A DNA stretch of 64,000 nucleotides, taken from positions 434,001 to 498,000 of the forward strand of contig NZ_CP016382.1 in NCBI RefSeq assembly GCF_002813635.1, read 5' to 3'. The position numbers and the translations under genes were made by a program. Of this stretch, positions 9,642-22,834 are shown one piece after another. The DNA is from Spiribacter roseus (lineage in GTDB: Bacteria; Pseudomonadota; Gammaproteobacteria; Nitrococcales; Nitrococcaceae). Within the stretch, counting starts at the first letter, position 1; each line of letters begins with the position of its first letter. Under the pieces are notes generated by a model. That model saw only the letters and a program-made list of their open reading frames with translations. It had not been told where the DNA came from and searched no databases.

Positions 9642-10981
9642 GGGGCGGTCTGCGTGAGCAGCTGCTCAAGCTCCGCTGACAGCGTCACGGGATACTCAGC
9701 GGGCTCGCGCAGCGCCCGGACGCCCTCAGGCAGGGCATGGAGCTGGGTCTGACAGCGTTCGCGGGCATCGGCCAGCGAGCCATCGCCGGCCGGCAGCCGC
9801 CGGCCGTCTTCCATCACCGTCTCGAGCAGGCCCTTGCCGGCGTCGGTGCTTTCCATCAGACCGAGGGTATCGCCCTGCATCATGCCGGCGCCGTCATAGT
9901 GCCGGTGGATCTGTTTGCGCCCGGGTAGATCGGTCTTGCCCGAGGAGTGCTTGCTGCGCGGCTTGCCCCGAAAGTAGTGGAGCTTGTACGCCGAATCCAG
10001 GAAGGGCTGATCGGCCGAGGTGTTGACGTTGGAGCCCACGCCCACCCCGTCAATCGGCGCGCCGTCCGCGAGCAGGGTTTCGAGGCGGTATTCGTCGAGC
10101 CCGCCGCTCACCAGAATCCGGGTGTCCTGCAGGCCGCCTTCATCGAGGATCTCCCGGGTCATGCGGGCGTTGGCGGCAAGGTCACCACTGTCGATGCGCA
10201 CGCCCTTGACCGGGATCGAGTCCTGCGCCAGGCGGTGGGCCACTTCCACCACCCGCTCGGCGCCGCGGCGGACATCGTGGGTGTCGATCAGCAGGACGAC
10301 GTTGTCCGGGTGATTGCGCGCAAAGCGCTCGAACGCCTCGACCTCGCTGTCGTGGGCAAGGACGAAGGCGTGCGCCATGGTGCCGGTGGGCGGGATGCCG
10401 TAGCGCGCACTGCCGAGGCAGGTGGCCGTTGCCTCGAATCCCGCCATATAGCAGGCCCGCGACGCCCAGGTACCGGCCTCGCCGCCATGGGCGCGACGCA
10501 TGCCGAAGTCGATCACCGGCGTGTCCCCCGCCACCAGCCGACAGCGCGCCGCCTTGGAGGCGATCAGTGTCTGGTAGTGGAGGATATTCATCAGCCGCGA
10601 CTCGATCAGCTGCGCCTCCGGCAGGGGGGCGACGATCTGCAGCAGCGGCTCTTCGGCAAAGAACACGGTCCCCTCGGGCAGGGCGTTGACCCGGCCGCTG
10701 AACCGGAACCCCGCCATGGTCTCGATGAAGGCGTCGGAGAAAAGCCCCGAGCTGCGCATCCATTCGAGCTCCGCGTCGCCGAAGGCCAGGGTCTCGAGCC
10801 ACTCCAGTCCCTGGTCAAGCCCGGCCGCCACGAAAAAGCCGCGGTGGCTTGACCGCCGCATGAACAGCTCGAACACCGCTTCCTCGGTCATTCCATGCGC
10901 ATAGTAGGTCTGCAGCATGGTCAGTTCGTAGAGATCGGTGAGAAGCGGCGTGCGCTCCAGATCCAGGGTCGGGCCCGCCAT
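9632..10981 (-). CDS. pncB: Nicotinate phosphoribosyltransferase
   Basis: 449 residues. It converts nicotinate and PRPP to nicotinate mononucleotide, the entry step of NAD salvage. Signatures include the N-terminal LLTDLYELTMLQTYY, FGMRRAHG (the region of the phosphorylated His in this family), GTMAHAFV, and the phosphate-binding GVRIDSGDL and LVSGGLDEY. The length and the N-terminal form resemble the family typical of actinobacteria and many proteobacteria rather than E. coli PncB. The start ATG shares a base with the stop of the upstream ABC permease gene (TGATG), so it is the third gene of a yadG-yadH-pncB operon. Confidence 0.92.
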   Translation of the reverse strand: MAGPTLDLERTPLLTDLYELTMLQTYYAHGMTEEAVFELFMRRSSHRGFFVAAGLDQGLEWLETLAFGDAELEWMRSSGLFSDAFIETMAGFRFSGRVNALPEGTVFFAEEPLLQIVAPLPEAQLIESRLMNILHYQTLIASKAARCRLVAGDTPVIDFGMRRAHGGEAGTWASRACYMAGFEATATCLGSARYGIPPTGTMAHAFVLAHDSEVEAFERFARNHPDNVVLLIDTHDVRRGAERVVEVAHRLAQDSIPVKGVRIDSGDLAANARMTREILDEGGLQDTRILVSGGLDEYRLETLLADGAPIDGVGVGSNVNTSADQPFLDSAYKLHYFRGKPRSKHSSGKTDLPGRKQIHRHYDGAGMMQGDTLGLMESTDAGKGLLETVMEDGRRLPAGDGSLADARERCQTQLHALPEGVRALREPAEYPVTLSAELEQLLTQTAPER

Positions 10982-11772
10982 CAGGTGCGCAGGCCCGTGC
11001 CGCGGTTGAGCAGCCAGAGGCTGAGTGCCGTCCCCGCGGTGATGAATCCGAGGATGAGGGCGTAGGCGATCACGATGGGTACGTCGGAGCTGCCCAGGAC
11101 GCCGTAGCGGAACGCATTGACCATGAAGAAGATCGGGTTGATCAGGGATACATGCTGCCAGAAATCCGGCAGCAGCGAGATCGAATAGAACACGCCGCCC
11201 AGGTAGGTCAGCGGCGTGAGGACGAACGTGGGCACGATCGAGATATCGTCGAATTTCTTCGCGAAGACGCCATTGATGAACCCGCCCAGCGAGAAAAGCA
11301 CGGCGGTGAGGAAAACCACCGAGATCGTCACCGGGAGGTTATGGATATTCAGATCGGCAAAGAAGCTGGCGATGATCGTGACGATCAGCCCCGTGCATAA
11401 CCCACGTCCGACGCCGCCGGCGACATAGCCGGCCAGGATGACGTAATTGGGGGTGGGCGAGACCAGCAGCTCTTCGATATGCCGCTGGAACTTGGCGCCG
11501 AAAAACGATGTGGCCACATTGCTGTAGGAGTTGGTGATCACCGCCATCATGATGATCCCGGGGGCGATGAACTCCATGAAGCTGTACCCCTCCATGGGGC
11601 CGACCCGCGAGCCGATCAGGCCGCCAAAAATCACGAAATACAGCGTCATGGTGATGGCCGGCGGCACCAGGGTCTGCACCCAGATCCGCATGTAGCGTTG
11701 GGTTTCCTTGCCGGCCAGGGTCTGCAGCGCCGTCAGTGTCTGGCGGGGATACGCGGGATAGAATCCGGCCAT
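10981..11772 (-). CDS. yadH: ABC-2 type transporter permease, YadH-like
   Basis: 263 residues from ATG at 11772; a TTG two codons upstream would overlap the preceding stop and is an alternative. Six membrane helices of the ABC-2 (DrrB/NodJ) family, with the family segment APGIIMMAVITNSYSN in the second helix and FVLTPLTYLGGVFYSI in the fifth. It pairs with the ATPase encoded immediately upstream. Homologues such as E. coli YadH have no firmly established substrate; the general class exports polysaccharides, drugs or lipids. Confidence 0.88.
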   Translation of the reverse strand: MAGFYPAYPRQTLTALQTLAGKETQRYMRIWVQTLVPPAITMTLYFVIFGGLIGSRVGPMEGYSFMEFIAPGIIMMAVITNSYSNVATSFFGAKFQRHIEELLVSPTPNYVILAGYVAGGVGRGLCTGLIVTIIASFFADLNIHNLPVTISVVFLTAVLFSLGGFINGVFAKKFDDISIVPTFVLTPLTYLGGVFYSISLLPDFWQHVSLINPIFFMVNAFRYGVLGSSDVPIVIAYALILGFITAGTALSLWLLNRGTGLRT

Positions 11773-11774
11773 GA

Positions 11775-12713
11775 TCAAGCAGTCTCCGACTGGGGTTCAG
11801 CGTTGCCGGTGCCGAGCATGCGAACGAACAGCTCTTCGAGCCGGTTGGACTTGTTTTTCATGCTGGTCACTTCAACCCCGGCGGCGTTGAGCGCGCTGAA
11901 CAGTTCCGTGAGCGTCTGCTCGCCACGCACTTCGACCTCGATGGTGCGCTCATCGAGCGGCAGCACGCCGAAATCCGGGAGTGCGGGAAGCGAGTTGACG
12001 GGTGTCGTCACATCAAGGACAAAACTCTGGGATTTGAGTTTCGTCAGCAGCGATCGCACGTCGGTGTCCTCGACGATCCGCCCGCCATCAATGATCCCGA
12101 TGCCCCGGCAGAGGGATTCCGCTTCCTCGAGGTAATGCGTGGTCAGGATGATGGTGGTGCCGCGCTCGTTCATACGCCGCAGGAAGTCCCACATCGAGCG
12201 TCGCAGCTCGATGTCCACGCCGGCCGTGGGTTCGTCGAGAATCAGCAGCCGCGGTTCATGCACCAGGGCGCGGGCAATCATCAGGCGGCGTTTCATGCCC
12301 CCGGACAGCTGCCGCGACGGGGCGTCACGCTTGCCCCACAGGTCGAGCTCGCGCAGATACTTCTCCGCCCGCTCCCGGGCGGTCGTCCGGTCGATGCCGT
12401 AGAAGCCCGCCTGGTTGGTGACGATCTGGGCGACGGTCTCGAACTGATTGAAGTTGAATTCCTGGGGCACCAGGCCGATGTTGGATTTGGCCTCCCATGG
12501 ATCCTTGAGGATGTCGTGTCCGAACACCTCGACGCTGCCCGAGGTGGGGCGCACCAGTGAGGCCACGGTACCGATGATCGTGGTCTTGCCGGCGCCATTC
12601 GGCCCGAGCAGGCCATAGAAGTCGCCGGGACGGACCTCGAGGCTGATGTCGCGAAGGGCCGTGACGCCGCCAGGATACGTCTTGTTCAACTGACGAAGAG
12701 AGAGCGCGTTCAT
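11775..12713 (-). CDS. yadG: ABC transporter ATP-binding protein, YadG-like
   Basis: 312 residues. Walker A GPNGAGKTT (about residues 37-45), signature LSGGMKRR, Walker B LLILDEPTAGVD and the switch His in LTTHYLEEAE are all intact, so it should be an active ATPase. The C-terminal 80 residues form the extra domain common in DrrA/YadG-type exporters and include TSMKNKSNRLEELFV. First gene of the operon with the permease and pncB; its start lies 205 bases from carA, transcribed the other way. Confidence 0.9.
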   Translation of the reverse strand: MNALSLRQLNKTYPGGVTALRDISLEVRPGDFYGLLGPNGAGKTTIIGTVASLVRPTSGSVEVFGHDILKDPWEAKSNIGLVPQEFNFNQFETVAQIVTNQAGFYGIDRTTARERAEKYLRELDLWGKRDAPSRQLSGGMKRRLMIARALVHEPRLLILDEPTAGVDIELRRSMWDFLRRMNERGTTIILTTHYLEEAESLCRGIGIIDGGRIVEDTDVRSLLTKLKSQSFVLDVTTPVNSLPALPDFGVLPLDERTIEVEVRGEQTLTELFSALNAAGVEVTSMKNKSNRLEELFVRMLGTGNAEPQSETA

Positions 12714-12815
12714 GCTGAATTGGACCGGATTGGTGGACCGCGGAATCGCGGTGGAAAGACGCCAAGGCTAGCCCCTTTCGCGCCGCCGGTGCAAGCAATT
12801 GGGACGGTGCCGTGA

Positions 12816-12846
12816 TTGGACAGTCAAGCCGCCGACGGCGTAAACT
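12816..12846 (+). promoter_or_regulatory. Candidate carA promoter
   Basis: TTGGAC at 12816-12821 and TAAACT at 12841-12846 with a 19-base spacer resemble a sigma-70 promoter with a long spacer. The -10 match is 4 of 6. A start near 12853 would place the downstream hairpin within the carA leader. Confidence 0.35.
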
Positions 12847-12865
12847 CAAGCGCTGAAACAGTGGA

Positions 12866-12897
12866 CGGGAGGGCTTCCGCGGAACCCTCCCGTTTTT
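12866..12897 (+). terminator. Intrinsic terminator in the carA leader (candidate attenuator)
   Basis: CGGGAGGG (12866-12873) pairs perfectly with CCCTCCCG (12885-12892), capped by a nested TTCC/GGAA stem, and is followed at once by five T (12893-12897). It reads in the plus direction, ends 21 bases before the carA start and has no plus-strand gene upstream for more than 3 kb, so its natural target is transcription entering carA. Confidence 0.72.
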
Positions 12898-12918
12898 GCG
12901 AGCAGACGGGGTACAGGC

Positions 12919-14079
12919 GTGACTCAATTGGCGATTCTGGGGCTGGAAGACGGCTCGATTTTCAGGGGGACGGCACTGGGTGCCAGCGGCCAGACGGCCG
13001 GCGAGGTCTGCTTCAACACGGCAATGACCGGTTACCAGGAAATCTGCACCGATCCGTCCTACTACGGGCAGATGGTGACGCTGACCTATCCCCACATCGG
13101 CAACACCGGCGCCACGCCGCTGGATGAAGAGTCCGTGGGCCCGCAGCTCTCGGGGCTGATCATCCGTGACGCGCCGGTGCGCCTGAGCAACTGGCGCTCG
13201 CGCATGCCACTGCCGGACTACCTCGCCGAACACGGCGTTGTCGGGATCTGTGACATCGACACCCGGCGGCTGACCCGGCTGCTGCGCGAAAAGGGCGCCC
13301 AGAACGGCTGCATCATTGCCGGTGACGCCGCTGATCCAGCCGCCGCCGTCGCCGCGGCCCGGGCCCACCCGCCACTGACCGGCCGCGATCTGGTGCGCTC
13401 GGTGACCACGACCGAAGCCTATTCGTGGCGGCTGGGCAGCTGGTCGCTGGCGCGGGGCGAGCGCGAGGGCGATGCGGTGGCCGACGCCGATCTGCCCTGG
13501 CACGTCGTGGCCTATGATTTCGGCATCAAGCGCAACATCCTGCGGCGGCTGGTGGACAGCGGCTGCCGGGTCACGGTGGTGCCCGCCGATACGCCGGCCG
13601 AGACGGTACTGGCCGATGCCCCGGACGGCGTTTTCCTGTCCAACGGGCCGGGGGATCCCGAGCCGCTCGATTACGCCATCGAGGCAACCCGCCAGTTCCT
13701 TGCCGCCGGCATGCCGGTGTTCGGTATCTGTCTGGGTCATCAGCTGCTGGGCCTGGCCGCCGGCGCCGGCAGCGTGAAGATGAAGTTCGGCCATCACGGC
13801 GCCAACCATCCGGTGGTGGATGCCGACACGCAGCGCGTCATGATCTCCAGCCAGAACCACGGGTTTGCCGTGGACGCTGACTCGCTGCCGGACAACGTGC
13901 GGGTGATCAACCGCTCGCTGTTTGACGGCACGCTGCAGGGCATCGAGCTGACCGATACGCCCGCCTTCAGCTTCCAGGGCCATCCCGAAGCCAGCCCCGG
14001 CCCCCATGACGTGTCCCCGCTCTTTGCCCGCTTCGTCGATTTGATGGCCGCCCGGCAGGCGGCCCGTACCACCAGGTAG
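12919..14079 (+). CDS. carA: Carbamoyl-phosphate synthase small subunit
   Basis: 386 residues from GTG 12919. CarA is the glutamine amidotransferase subunit that supplies ammonia to CarB for carbamoyl phosphate, the precursor of arginine and pyrimidines. The class I GATase triad is visible: Cys271 in FGICLGHQ, and His355 and Glu357 in GHPEASPGP. The N-terminus LEDGSIFRG is typical of the subunit. carB starts 10 bases after the stop. In many gammaproteobacteria dapB precedes carA; here a divergent ABC exporter does. Confidence 0.97.
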   Translation: MTQLAILGLEDGSIFRGTALGASGQTAGEVCFNTAMTGYQEICTDPSYYGQMVTLTYPHIGNTGATPLDEESVGPQLSGLIIRDAPVRLSNWRSRMPLPDYLAEHGVVGICDIDTRRLTRLLREKGAQNGCIIAGDAADPAAAVAAARAHPPLTGRDLVRSVTTTEAYSWRLGSWSLARGEREGDAVADADLPWHVVAYDFGIKRNILRRLVDSGCRVTVVPADTPAETVLADAPDGVFLSNGPGDPEPLDYAIEATRQFLAAGMPVFGICLGHQLLGLAAGAGSVKMKFGHHGANHPVVDADTQRVMISSQNHGFAVDADSLPDNVRVINRSLFDGTLQGIELTDTPAFSFQGHPEASPGPHDVSPLFARFVDLMAARQAARTTR

Positions 14080-14089
14080 ACATCCCCCT

Positions 14090-17304
<3,215 letters not shown>

Positions 17305-17308
<4 letters not shown>

Positions 17309-17781
17309 GTAAGACACCGCTCACCGTGCGCGGTGCCGAGCAGCTTCGTGACGAGCTCAACCGGCTCAAGACCGAGGACCGTCCGCGGGTGATCAACGCC
17401 ATCGCCGAGGCGCGGGCCCATGGCGATCTCAAGGAAAACGCCGAGTATCATGCCGCCCGCGAGCAGCAGGGCTTCATTGAGGGGCGGATCGCCGAGATCG
17501 AGTCCAAGCTCGCCAATGCACAGGTCATCGACGTGACCACGCTGCCGGCCAATGGCAAGGTCGTATTCGGCGTCACCGTGGTGCTGGCCGACGAGGAGGA
17601 TGGCACGGAGAAGACCTATCAGATCGTTGGCGAGGACGAGGCGGATATCAAGAACGGCCGCATTTCGGTGCAGTCACCCATCGCCCGCGCGCTGATCGGC
17701 AAGGAAGAGGGCGATGTCGTCGACGTCCAGACACCCGGAGGCCACCGAGGCTATGAAATCGTCGAGGTCCGATACGAGTAA
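17305..17781 (+). CDS. greA: Transcription elongation factor GreA
   Basis: 158 residues, the standard GreA length. It inserts an N-terminal antiparallel coiled coil (residues 1-75) into the RNA polymerase secondary channel and stimulates cleavage of backtracked RNA. The coiled-coil tip contains the acidic-rich [13 protein letters not shown], with the Asp and Glu that hold the catalytic magnesium. The C-terminal FKBP-like domain ends [20 protein letters not shown]. It is translationally coupled to carB and is followed by a small overlapping gene. Confidence 0.97.
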
Positions 17782-17983
17782 CCGCCTGTCGCGGCTCGAC
17801 GCCATCAAGCTCGAGCTCGCCGTGGTGGTGGGTCTGCTGGTGGGGGTGCTGATCGTGATCTGGCGGGTCGACATGAGTCACTGGGCCGATCTGGCACTGC
17901 TGGCACTGAGTGGTTTCGGCGCCGGCGGCTGGATCGCCTGGCGCACCCGGGGCGTACTGCGGGACCACCAGCGTGGCGCGTAG
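17753..17983 (+). CDS. Small two-helix membrane protein of unknown function
   Basis: 76 residues from ATG 17753, inside the greA 3' end. A charged N-terminus (about 22 residues) is followed by two hydrophobic helices (about 23-40 and 46-62) separated by a short polar turn, and an Arg-rich tail. I do not know the family. It overlaps greA by 29 bases and rlmE by 11 bases in three different frames, so it looks co-translated. In many gammaproteobacteria the gene beside rlmE is yhbY, an RNA-binding protein on the opposite strand; that gene is absent here. Confidence 0.6.
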   Translation: MKSSRSDTSNRLSRLDAIKLELAVVVGLLVGVLIVIWRVDMSHWADLALLALSGFGAGGWIAWRTRGVLRDHQRGA

Positions 17984-18596
17984 CAGCGGCAGTCGGCGCT
18001 GGCTCGACGAGCACTTCAACGACCCCTACGTCCGTGAGGCTCAGCGCCGGGGCCTGCGCTCCCGGGCCGCTTTCAAGCTCGAGGAGATCGACCAGCGGGA
18101 TCAGCTCCTCAAGCCACGCCAGTGCGTGGTCGATCTGGGAGCGGCGCCGGGGGGATGGAGCGAATACGCCGCCCACCGCGTGGGGGCGAGCGGCTGCGTG
18201 ATCGCCGTTGACCGGCTCGAGATGACACCGCCACCGGGGGTGACCTTCGTCCATGACGACTTCGACACCGATGCCGGACTCGCCGCGGTGGATACGGCAC
18301 TCGCCGGTCGGTCGGTCGACCTTGTACTCTCGGACATGGCCCCCAATTTCGCCGGTCAGAAGGCGATCGATCAGCCGGCGGCCATGCGGCTCGCCGAGCT
18401 GGCCCTCGACTTCTGTGACGATCGGCTGAAACCTGAGGGTGGGCTGCTGGTCAAAACATTTCAGGGACAGGGCTTTGATGAACTGCTCCAGGCGATGCGC
18501 CAGGCATTCCGCCGGGTTCAGAGCCGCAAACCCCCGGCCTCACGCGGCCGGAGCCGAGAAGTCTATCTGCTGGCCCGTGGCTTTCGGGCAGTGTAG
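17973..18596 (+). CDS. rlmE: 23S rRNA 2'-O-ribose U2552 methyltransferase
   Basis: 207 residues from GTG 17973, close to the 209 of E. coli RlmE/FtsJ; longer in-frame starts add a Pro/Ala-rich stretch absent from the family. It methylates U2552 in the A-loop during late 50S assembly. The SAM-binding motif is VVDLGAAPGGW. The K-D-K-E catalytic tetrad is present in AAFKLEEI, LSDMAPN, LLVKTFQG and SREVYLLARG. It precedes ftsH as in most gammaproteobacteria. Confidence 0.95.
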   Translation: MARSSGSRRWLDEHFNDPYVREAQRRGLRSRAAFKLEEIDQRDQLLKPRQCVVDLGAAPGGWSEYAAHRVGASGCVIAVDRLEMTPPPGVTFVHDDFDTDAGLAAVDTALAGRSVDLVLSDMAPNFAGQKAIDQPAAMRLAELALDFCDDRLKPEGGLLVKTFQGQGFDELLQAMRQAFRRVQSRKPPASRGRSREVYLLARGFRAV

Positions 18597-18632
18597 GCTG
18601 CCGAATTATTCGATTTGTAGAGGTGAGCCGTC

Positions 18633-20561
18633 TTGAACGACATGGCCAAGAATTTGCTCCTCTGGGTGGTCATCGCCGTGGTGCTGATGTCCGTTTTCAG
18701 CAATTTCCAGGGGCAGGGGACCACCGCCCAGGAAATCCCGTATTCGCAGTTCCTGACTGAGGTCGAGAACAGCCGGGTGGATTCGGTCACCATGAAGGGG
18801 CCGGTCATTCGTGGTACCCGCGGCGACGGGTCGAACTTCACGACCTACAGCCCCGAGACCGATAACAGTGCCCTGGTGGGCCAGCTGATGGACAGCGGCG
18901 TCAATATCAGCGCCGAAGAGCCCGAGGGGCGCAGCATGCTGCTGCAGATCCTGATCTCGTGGTTCCCCTTCCTGCTGCTCATCGGCGTGTGGATCTACTT
19001 CATGCGTCAGATGCAGGGCGGCGGTGGCGGCCGTGGCGCCATGTCGTTCGGCAAGAGCCGCGCCAAGATGATGTCCGAAGAGCAGGTCAAGGTGACCTTC
19101 AAGGATGTCGCCGGCGTGGAAGAGGCCAAGCAGGACGTGGTCGAGCTGGTGGAGTTCCTCAGCGACCCGTCCAAGTTCCAGCGCCTCGGGGGCAACATCC
19201 CGCGCGGCGTCATGATGGTCGGACCGCCCGGCACGGGTAAGACGCTGCTGGCGAAGGCCATTGCCGGTGAGGCGAAGGTCCCGTTCTTCAGCATCTCGGG
19301 CTCGGACTTTGTCGAGATGTTCGTGGGTGTCGGCGCCTCCCGGGTGCGTGACATGTTCGAGCAGGCCAAAAAGCAGGCGCCCTGCATCATCTTCATTGAC
19401 GAGCTGGATGCCGTCGGCCGCCAGCGCGGCGCCGGGATGGGCGGCGGCAATGACGAGCGCGAGCAGACCCTCAACCAGATGCTGGTCGAAATGGACGGCT
19501 TCGAGGGCAACGAGGGGATCATCGTCATCGCGGCGACGAACCGGCCCGATGTGCTCGACCCGGCGCTGCTGCGGCCGGGACGGTTCGACCGGCAGGTGGT
19601 GGTGCCGCTGCCGGACGTGCGGGGGCGCGAGCAGATCCTCAACGTCCACATGAACAAGACCCCCCTGGCCGACGACGTCAACGCGCGGACCATCGCCCGC
19701 GGATGCCCGGGATTCTCGGGGGCGGATCTCGCCAACCTGGTCAATGAGGCGGCCCTGTTCGCGGCACGCCGCAACAAGCGGGTCGTGGATCAGAACGACT
19801 TCGAGGATGCCAAGGACAAGATCATCATGGGCGCCGAGCGCAAGTCCATGGTCATGGGCGAGGACGAAAAGCGCCTCACCGCCTACCACGAGGCGGGCCA
19901 TGCCATCGTCGGGCTCAACGTGCCGGATCACGATCCCGTACACAAAGTGACTATCATCCCCCGCGGCCGCGCGCTGGGTGTGACCATGTTCCTGCCCGAG
20001 GAAGACCGCTACAGCTATACCAAGCAGCGGCTGAACAGCTCCATCTGCGGGCTTTTCGGCGGCCGTATCGCCGAGGAGCTGATCTTCGGGGCCGAGCGGG
20101 TCACCACCGGTGCCCAGAACGACATCGAGCGGGTCACCGAAATCGCCCGCAACATGGTCACCAAGTGGGGGCTGTCCAGCAAGATGGGGCCGCTCGCCTA
20201 TGGCGAGGACGAAAGCAATAACGCCATGGGGCTGCCGATGGGGCAGAAGAACATCTCCGATGAGACCGCACACTCCATTGACGAGGAGGTCCGGCGGATC
20301 GTTGAGGAGAACTATGCCGAGGCGACCCGGGTGCTCAAGGCCCACGACGACAAGCTCCATGCCATGGCCGACGCGCTCATGAAGTACGAGACCATCGATC
20401 GCGATCAGATCGACGACATCATGAACGGACGGCCACCGCGTCCGCCCAAGGAAAGCGAAGGCCCCTCGGGCACGGCACCGGGCGGAGGCACCGCCGACGA
20501 GGGCGACGGTGAGGTCGCCGATGACGGAGTCGGCGTCGGCAAGCCCGCCAGCGAGCATTAG
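18633..20561 (+). CDS. ftsH: ATP-dependent zinc metalloprotease FtsH
   Basis: 642 residues. The TTG at 18633 is preferred because GAGGTGAG (18620-18627) stands five bases upstream; ATG 18642 would have a 14-base spacing. Two N-terminal membrane helices (about 8-24 and 103-122) flank a periplasmic domain. The AAA module has Walker A GPPGTGKT near residue 198, Walker [12 protein letters not shown] and the second region of homology ending LLRPGRFDR. The zinc site is HEAGH at 419-423. FtsH degrades unstable or unassembled membrane and regulatory proteins. A Gly/Glu-rich C-terminal tail overlaps the start of folP. Confidence 0.97.
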   Translation: MNDMAKNLLLWVVIAVVLMSVFSNFQGQGTTAQEIPYSQFLTEVENSRVDSVTMKGPVIRGTRGDGSNFTTYSPETDNSALVGQLMDSGVNISAEEPEGRSMLLQILISWFPFLLLIGVWIYFMRQMQGGGGGRGAMSFGKSRAKMMSEEQVKVTFKDVAGVEEAKQDVVELVEFLSDPSKFQRLGGNIPRGVMMVGPPGTGKTLLAKAIAGEAKVPFFSISGSDFVEMFVGVGASRVRDMFEQAKKQAPCIIFIDELDAVGRQRGAGMGGGNDEREQTLNQMLVEMDGFEGNEGIIVIAATNRPDVLDPALLRPGRFDRQVVVPLPDVRGREQILNVHMNKTPLADDVNARTIARGCPGFSGADLANLVNEAALFAARRNKRVVDQNDFEDAKDKIIMGAERKSMVMGEDEKRLTAYHEAGHAIVGLNVPDHDPVHKVTIIPRGRALGVTMFLPEEDRYSYTKQRLNSSICGLFGGRIAEELIFGAERVTTGAQNDIERVTEIARNMVTKWGLSSKMGPLAYGEDESNNAMGLPMGQKNISDETAHSIDEEVRRIVEENYAEATRVLKAHDDKLHAMADALMKYETIDRDQIDDIMNGRPPRPPKESEGPSGTAPGGGTADEGDGEVADDGVGVGKPASEH

Positions 20562-21417
20562 CCCCGCCGTGACGGAGGCGCTGGATTGCGGGGGGCGTGA
20601 GCTGTCGCTGCGTCACCCCCGCGTGATGGGTATTCTCAATGTGACCCCCGATTCCTTCTCGGACGGGGGTCGTTTCGTCGGCGCCCAGGCCGCCGTCGAT
20701 CATGCCCGGGCCATGCAGGAAGCCGGCGCGGCGATCATCGATGTCGGCGGCGAGTCCTCCCGCCCCGGGGCCACCGGGGTCCCGGAGCAGGAAGAACTGG
20801 ATCGGGTGATCCCGGTGCTCGAGGCGCTCCATGGGGCCGTCGAAGTGCCGCTGTCCGTGGATACCACCAAGCCCGGGGTCATGAAGGCGGCGGCGGCGGC
20901 CGGCGCCGGCCTGATCAATGACATTACCGCCCTGCGCAGTCCCGGCGCGCTGGAGGCCGCGCGCGAGACCGGACTGCCGGTGTGCCTGATGCACATGCAG
21001 GGCGCGCCGGCGACCATGCAGGACAATCCCACCTACAGCGACGTCCTCGGCGAAGTCACCGCCTTCCTGCGCCAGCGGCTGGACGCCGCCGCGGCGGCAG
21101 GCATCCCGCGATCCCGGTTGCTGGTCGACCCGGGTTTCGGGTTTGGTAAGCGGGACCCGCATAATGCCCGACTACTGGCCGGACTGCCGGCCCTGACCGA
21201 GCTGGGCGTGCCGGTGCTGGCGGGCCTGTCGCGCAAGTCGCTGGTGGGCCGCGTGCTGGGGCGCGAGCTGCCCGACCGCCTGGCCGGCAGCGTGGCGGCT
21301 GCGGCGCTGGCGGCGTGGCATGGGGCATCCATCATTCGGGCGCATGACGTGGCCGAGACCTTGGATGCGGTGAATCTGATGGCGTATGTCCGTCAACATG
21401 GAGGAGGGGACGCATGA
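20521..21417 (+). CDS. folP: Dihydropteroate synthase
   Basis: 298 residues from ATG 20521, which has GAGG six bases upstream and lies 41 bases inside ftsH; GTG 20569 would give a 282-residue protein closer to the usual length but has no ribosome site. The enzyme joins p-aminobenzoate to dihydropterin pyrophosphate in folate synthesis and is the sulfonamide target. Motifs: [26 protein letters not shown] and [10 protein letters not shown]. The following glmM start overlaps the stop (ATGA). Confidence 0.94.
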   Translation: MTESASASPPASISPAVTEALDCGGRELSLRHPRVMGILNVTPDSFSDGGRFVGAQAAVDHARAMQEAGAAIIDVGGESSRPGATGVPEQEELDRVIPVLEALHGAVEVPLSVDTTKPGVMKAAAAAGAGLINDITALRSPGALEAARETGLPVCLMHMQGAPATMQDNPTYSDVLGEVTAFLRQRLDAAAAAGIPRSRLLVDPGFGFGKRDPHNARLLAGLPALTELGVPVLAGLSRKSLVGRVLGRELPDRLAGSVAAAALAAWHGASIIRAHDVAETLDAVNLMAYVRQHGGGDA

Positions 21418-22784
21418 CGCGCAGGTATTTCGGGACGGATGGTATCCGCGGTCGGGTCGGCGAGCCGCCCATCACCGCCGATTTCGTCCTCAAGCTGGGA
21501 TGGGCCGTAGGGCGCGTCATCGGCGCGCGCCATGGCGCTGGGGAAGTGCTGATCGGCAAGGACACGCGGCTGTCCAACTATATGTTCGAGTCGGCCCTCG
21601 AGTCGGGGCTCTCGGCGGCCGGGATCGATATCCGTCTGCTGGGCCCCATGCCGACCCCGGGGATCGCCTATCTCACCCGCACGCTGGGGGCCAGCGCGGG
21701 CATCGTGATCAGCGCCTCGCACAACGGCCATCAGGACAACGGCATCAAGTTCTTCTCCGCCGACGGTTTCAAGCTTGACGACGCCGCCGAGCTGGCCATT
21801 GAGGCGCAGCTCGACGAGCCCCTCGCCACCGTTGAATCGGCCCAGCTCGGCAAGGCCACGCGCCTGATGGACGCGCCGGGGCGATACATAGAATTCTGCA
21901 AGGCCGCGCGTCCGGCCGGCCTTGATCTGCGCGGGCTCAGACTGGTGGTGGACTGCGCCAACGGCGCGGGCTATCAGGTCGGCCCGGCGGTGTTCGAGGA
22001 GCTGGGGGCCACCGTGATCCGTCGCGGTACCCATCCCGATGGCCTCAACATCAACGTCGACTGCGGCTCGACGCATCCCGCGGGACTGCAGGCGGCGGTC
22101 ATCGAGCAGGGGGCGGATGCCGGCATCGCCCTCGATGGCGATGGTGATCGGGTGATCATGGTCGATCATCGCGGCGAGGTCCTCGATGGCGACCAGCTGC
22201 TGTGGATCATCGCCGCCGAGCGCGCCCGTCAGGGCACGCTGCGCGGGCCGGTGGTGGGCACGCAGATGAGCAATCTGGGGCTTGAGCGGGCGCTGCGCAG
22301 CCTCGATATCGACTTCCATCGTGCCCGGGTCGGGGACCGTTATGTCCTGGAAATGCTCCGCGAGCACGCGGGCACACTAGGTGGCGAATCCTCGGGGCAC
22401 ATCGTCTGCCTGGACTGCACCACCACCGGTGATGGCACCGTATCGGCGCTGCAGGTGCTGGGCGCGATGGTCCGGGCCGGGCGGCCGCTGGCGGATCTGC
22501 TCGACGGCATGACGGCCATGCCGCAGCACCGCGTGGATGTGCCCATTGAGCGGGGCAGCCGGCCCATGAGCGACGCGCGGATCACCCGTGCCGTGGAGGC
22601 CCTCGAGGCCGAGCTCGGCGAGCGCGGTCGCGTGCTGCTGCGCGCCTCGGGCACCGAGCCGCTGCTGCGGGTGATGGTCGAGGGCGAAGAGGCCGCGCAG
22701 GTCGAGGCGAAGGCCCGTACGCTCGCCGCCGAAGTGCGGGCCCTGTGTGGTGTGACCGAGCCGGCCGGGGCCAATGTGAATTGA
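21414..22784 (+). CDS. glmM: Phosphoglucosamine mutase
   Basis: 456 residues. It converts glucosamine-6-phosphate to glucosamine-1-phosphate for UDP-GlcNAc, feeding peptidoglycan and LPS. The N-terminal FGTDGIRG is intact. The phosphoserine loop is [16 protein letters not shown] with Ser102 as the phosphorylated residue; the usual sequence after ASHN is P-Y/F, here G-H. The metal loop is [13 protein letters not shown] and the C-terminal phosphate loop [15 protein letters not shown]. Co-translated with folP, the usual pair. Confidence 0.96.
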   Translation: MTRRYFGTDGIRGRVGEPPITADFVLKLGWAVGRVIGARHGAGEVLIGKDTRLSNYMFESALESGLSAAGIDIRLLGPMPTPGIAYLTRTLGASAGIVISASHNGHQDNGIKFFSADGFKLDDAAELAIEAQLDEPLATVESAQLGKATRLMDAPGRYIEFCKAARPAGLDLRGLRLVVDCANGAGYQVGPAVFEELGATVIRRGTHPDGLNINVDCGSTHPAGLQAAVIEQGADAGIALDGDGDRVIMVDHRGEVLDGDQLLWIIAAERARQGTLRGPVVGTQMSNLGLERALRSLDIDFHRARVGDRYVLEMLREHAGTLGGESSGHIVCLDCTTTGDGTVSALQVLGAMVRAGRPLADLLDGMTAMPQHRVDVPIERGSRPMSDARITRAVEALEAELGERGRVLLRASGTEPLLRVMVEGEEAAQVEAKARTLAAEVRALCGVTEPAGANVN

Positions 22785-22809
22785 TTCGGCGCGGTCCGAT
22801 CAGTAACCT
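22781..22809 (+). promoter_or_regulatory. Weak candidate promoter before tpiA
   Basis: TTGATT (22781-22786) and TAACCT (22804-22809) are separated by exactly 17 bases, starting in the glmM stop region and 26 bases before the tpiA start. The -10 matches only 3 of 6. Confidence 0.28.
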
Positions 22810-22834
22810 CCCCGGTTTTTAGCAGGGGACTGCC

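Noticed and set aside
12816-13127. Open frame through the carA leader as a possible leader peptide
   Set aside because: It has no ribosome site, no run of regulatory codons and continues far into carA in a shadow frame.
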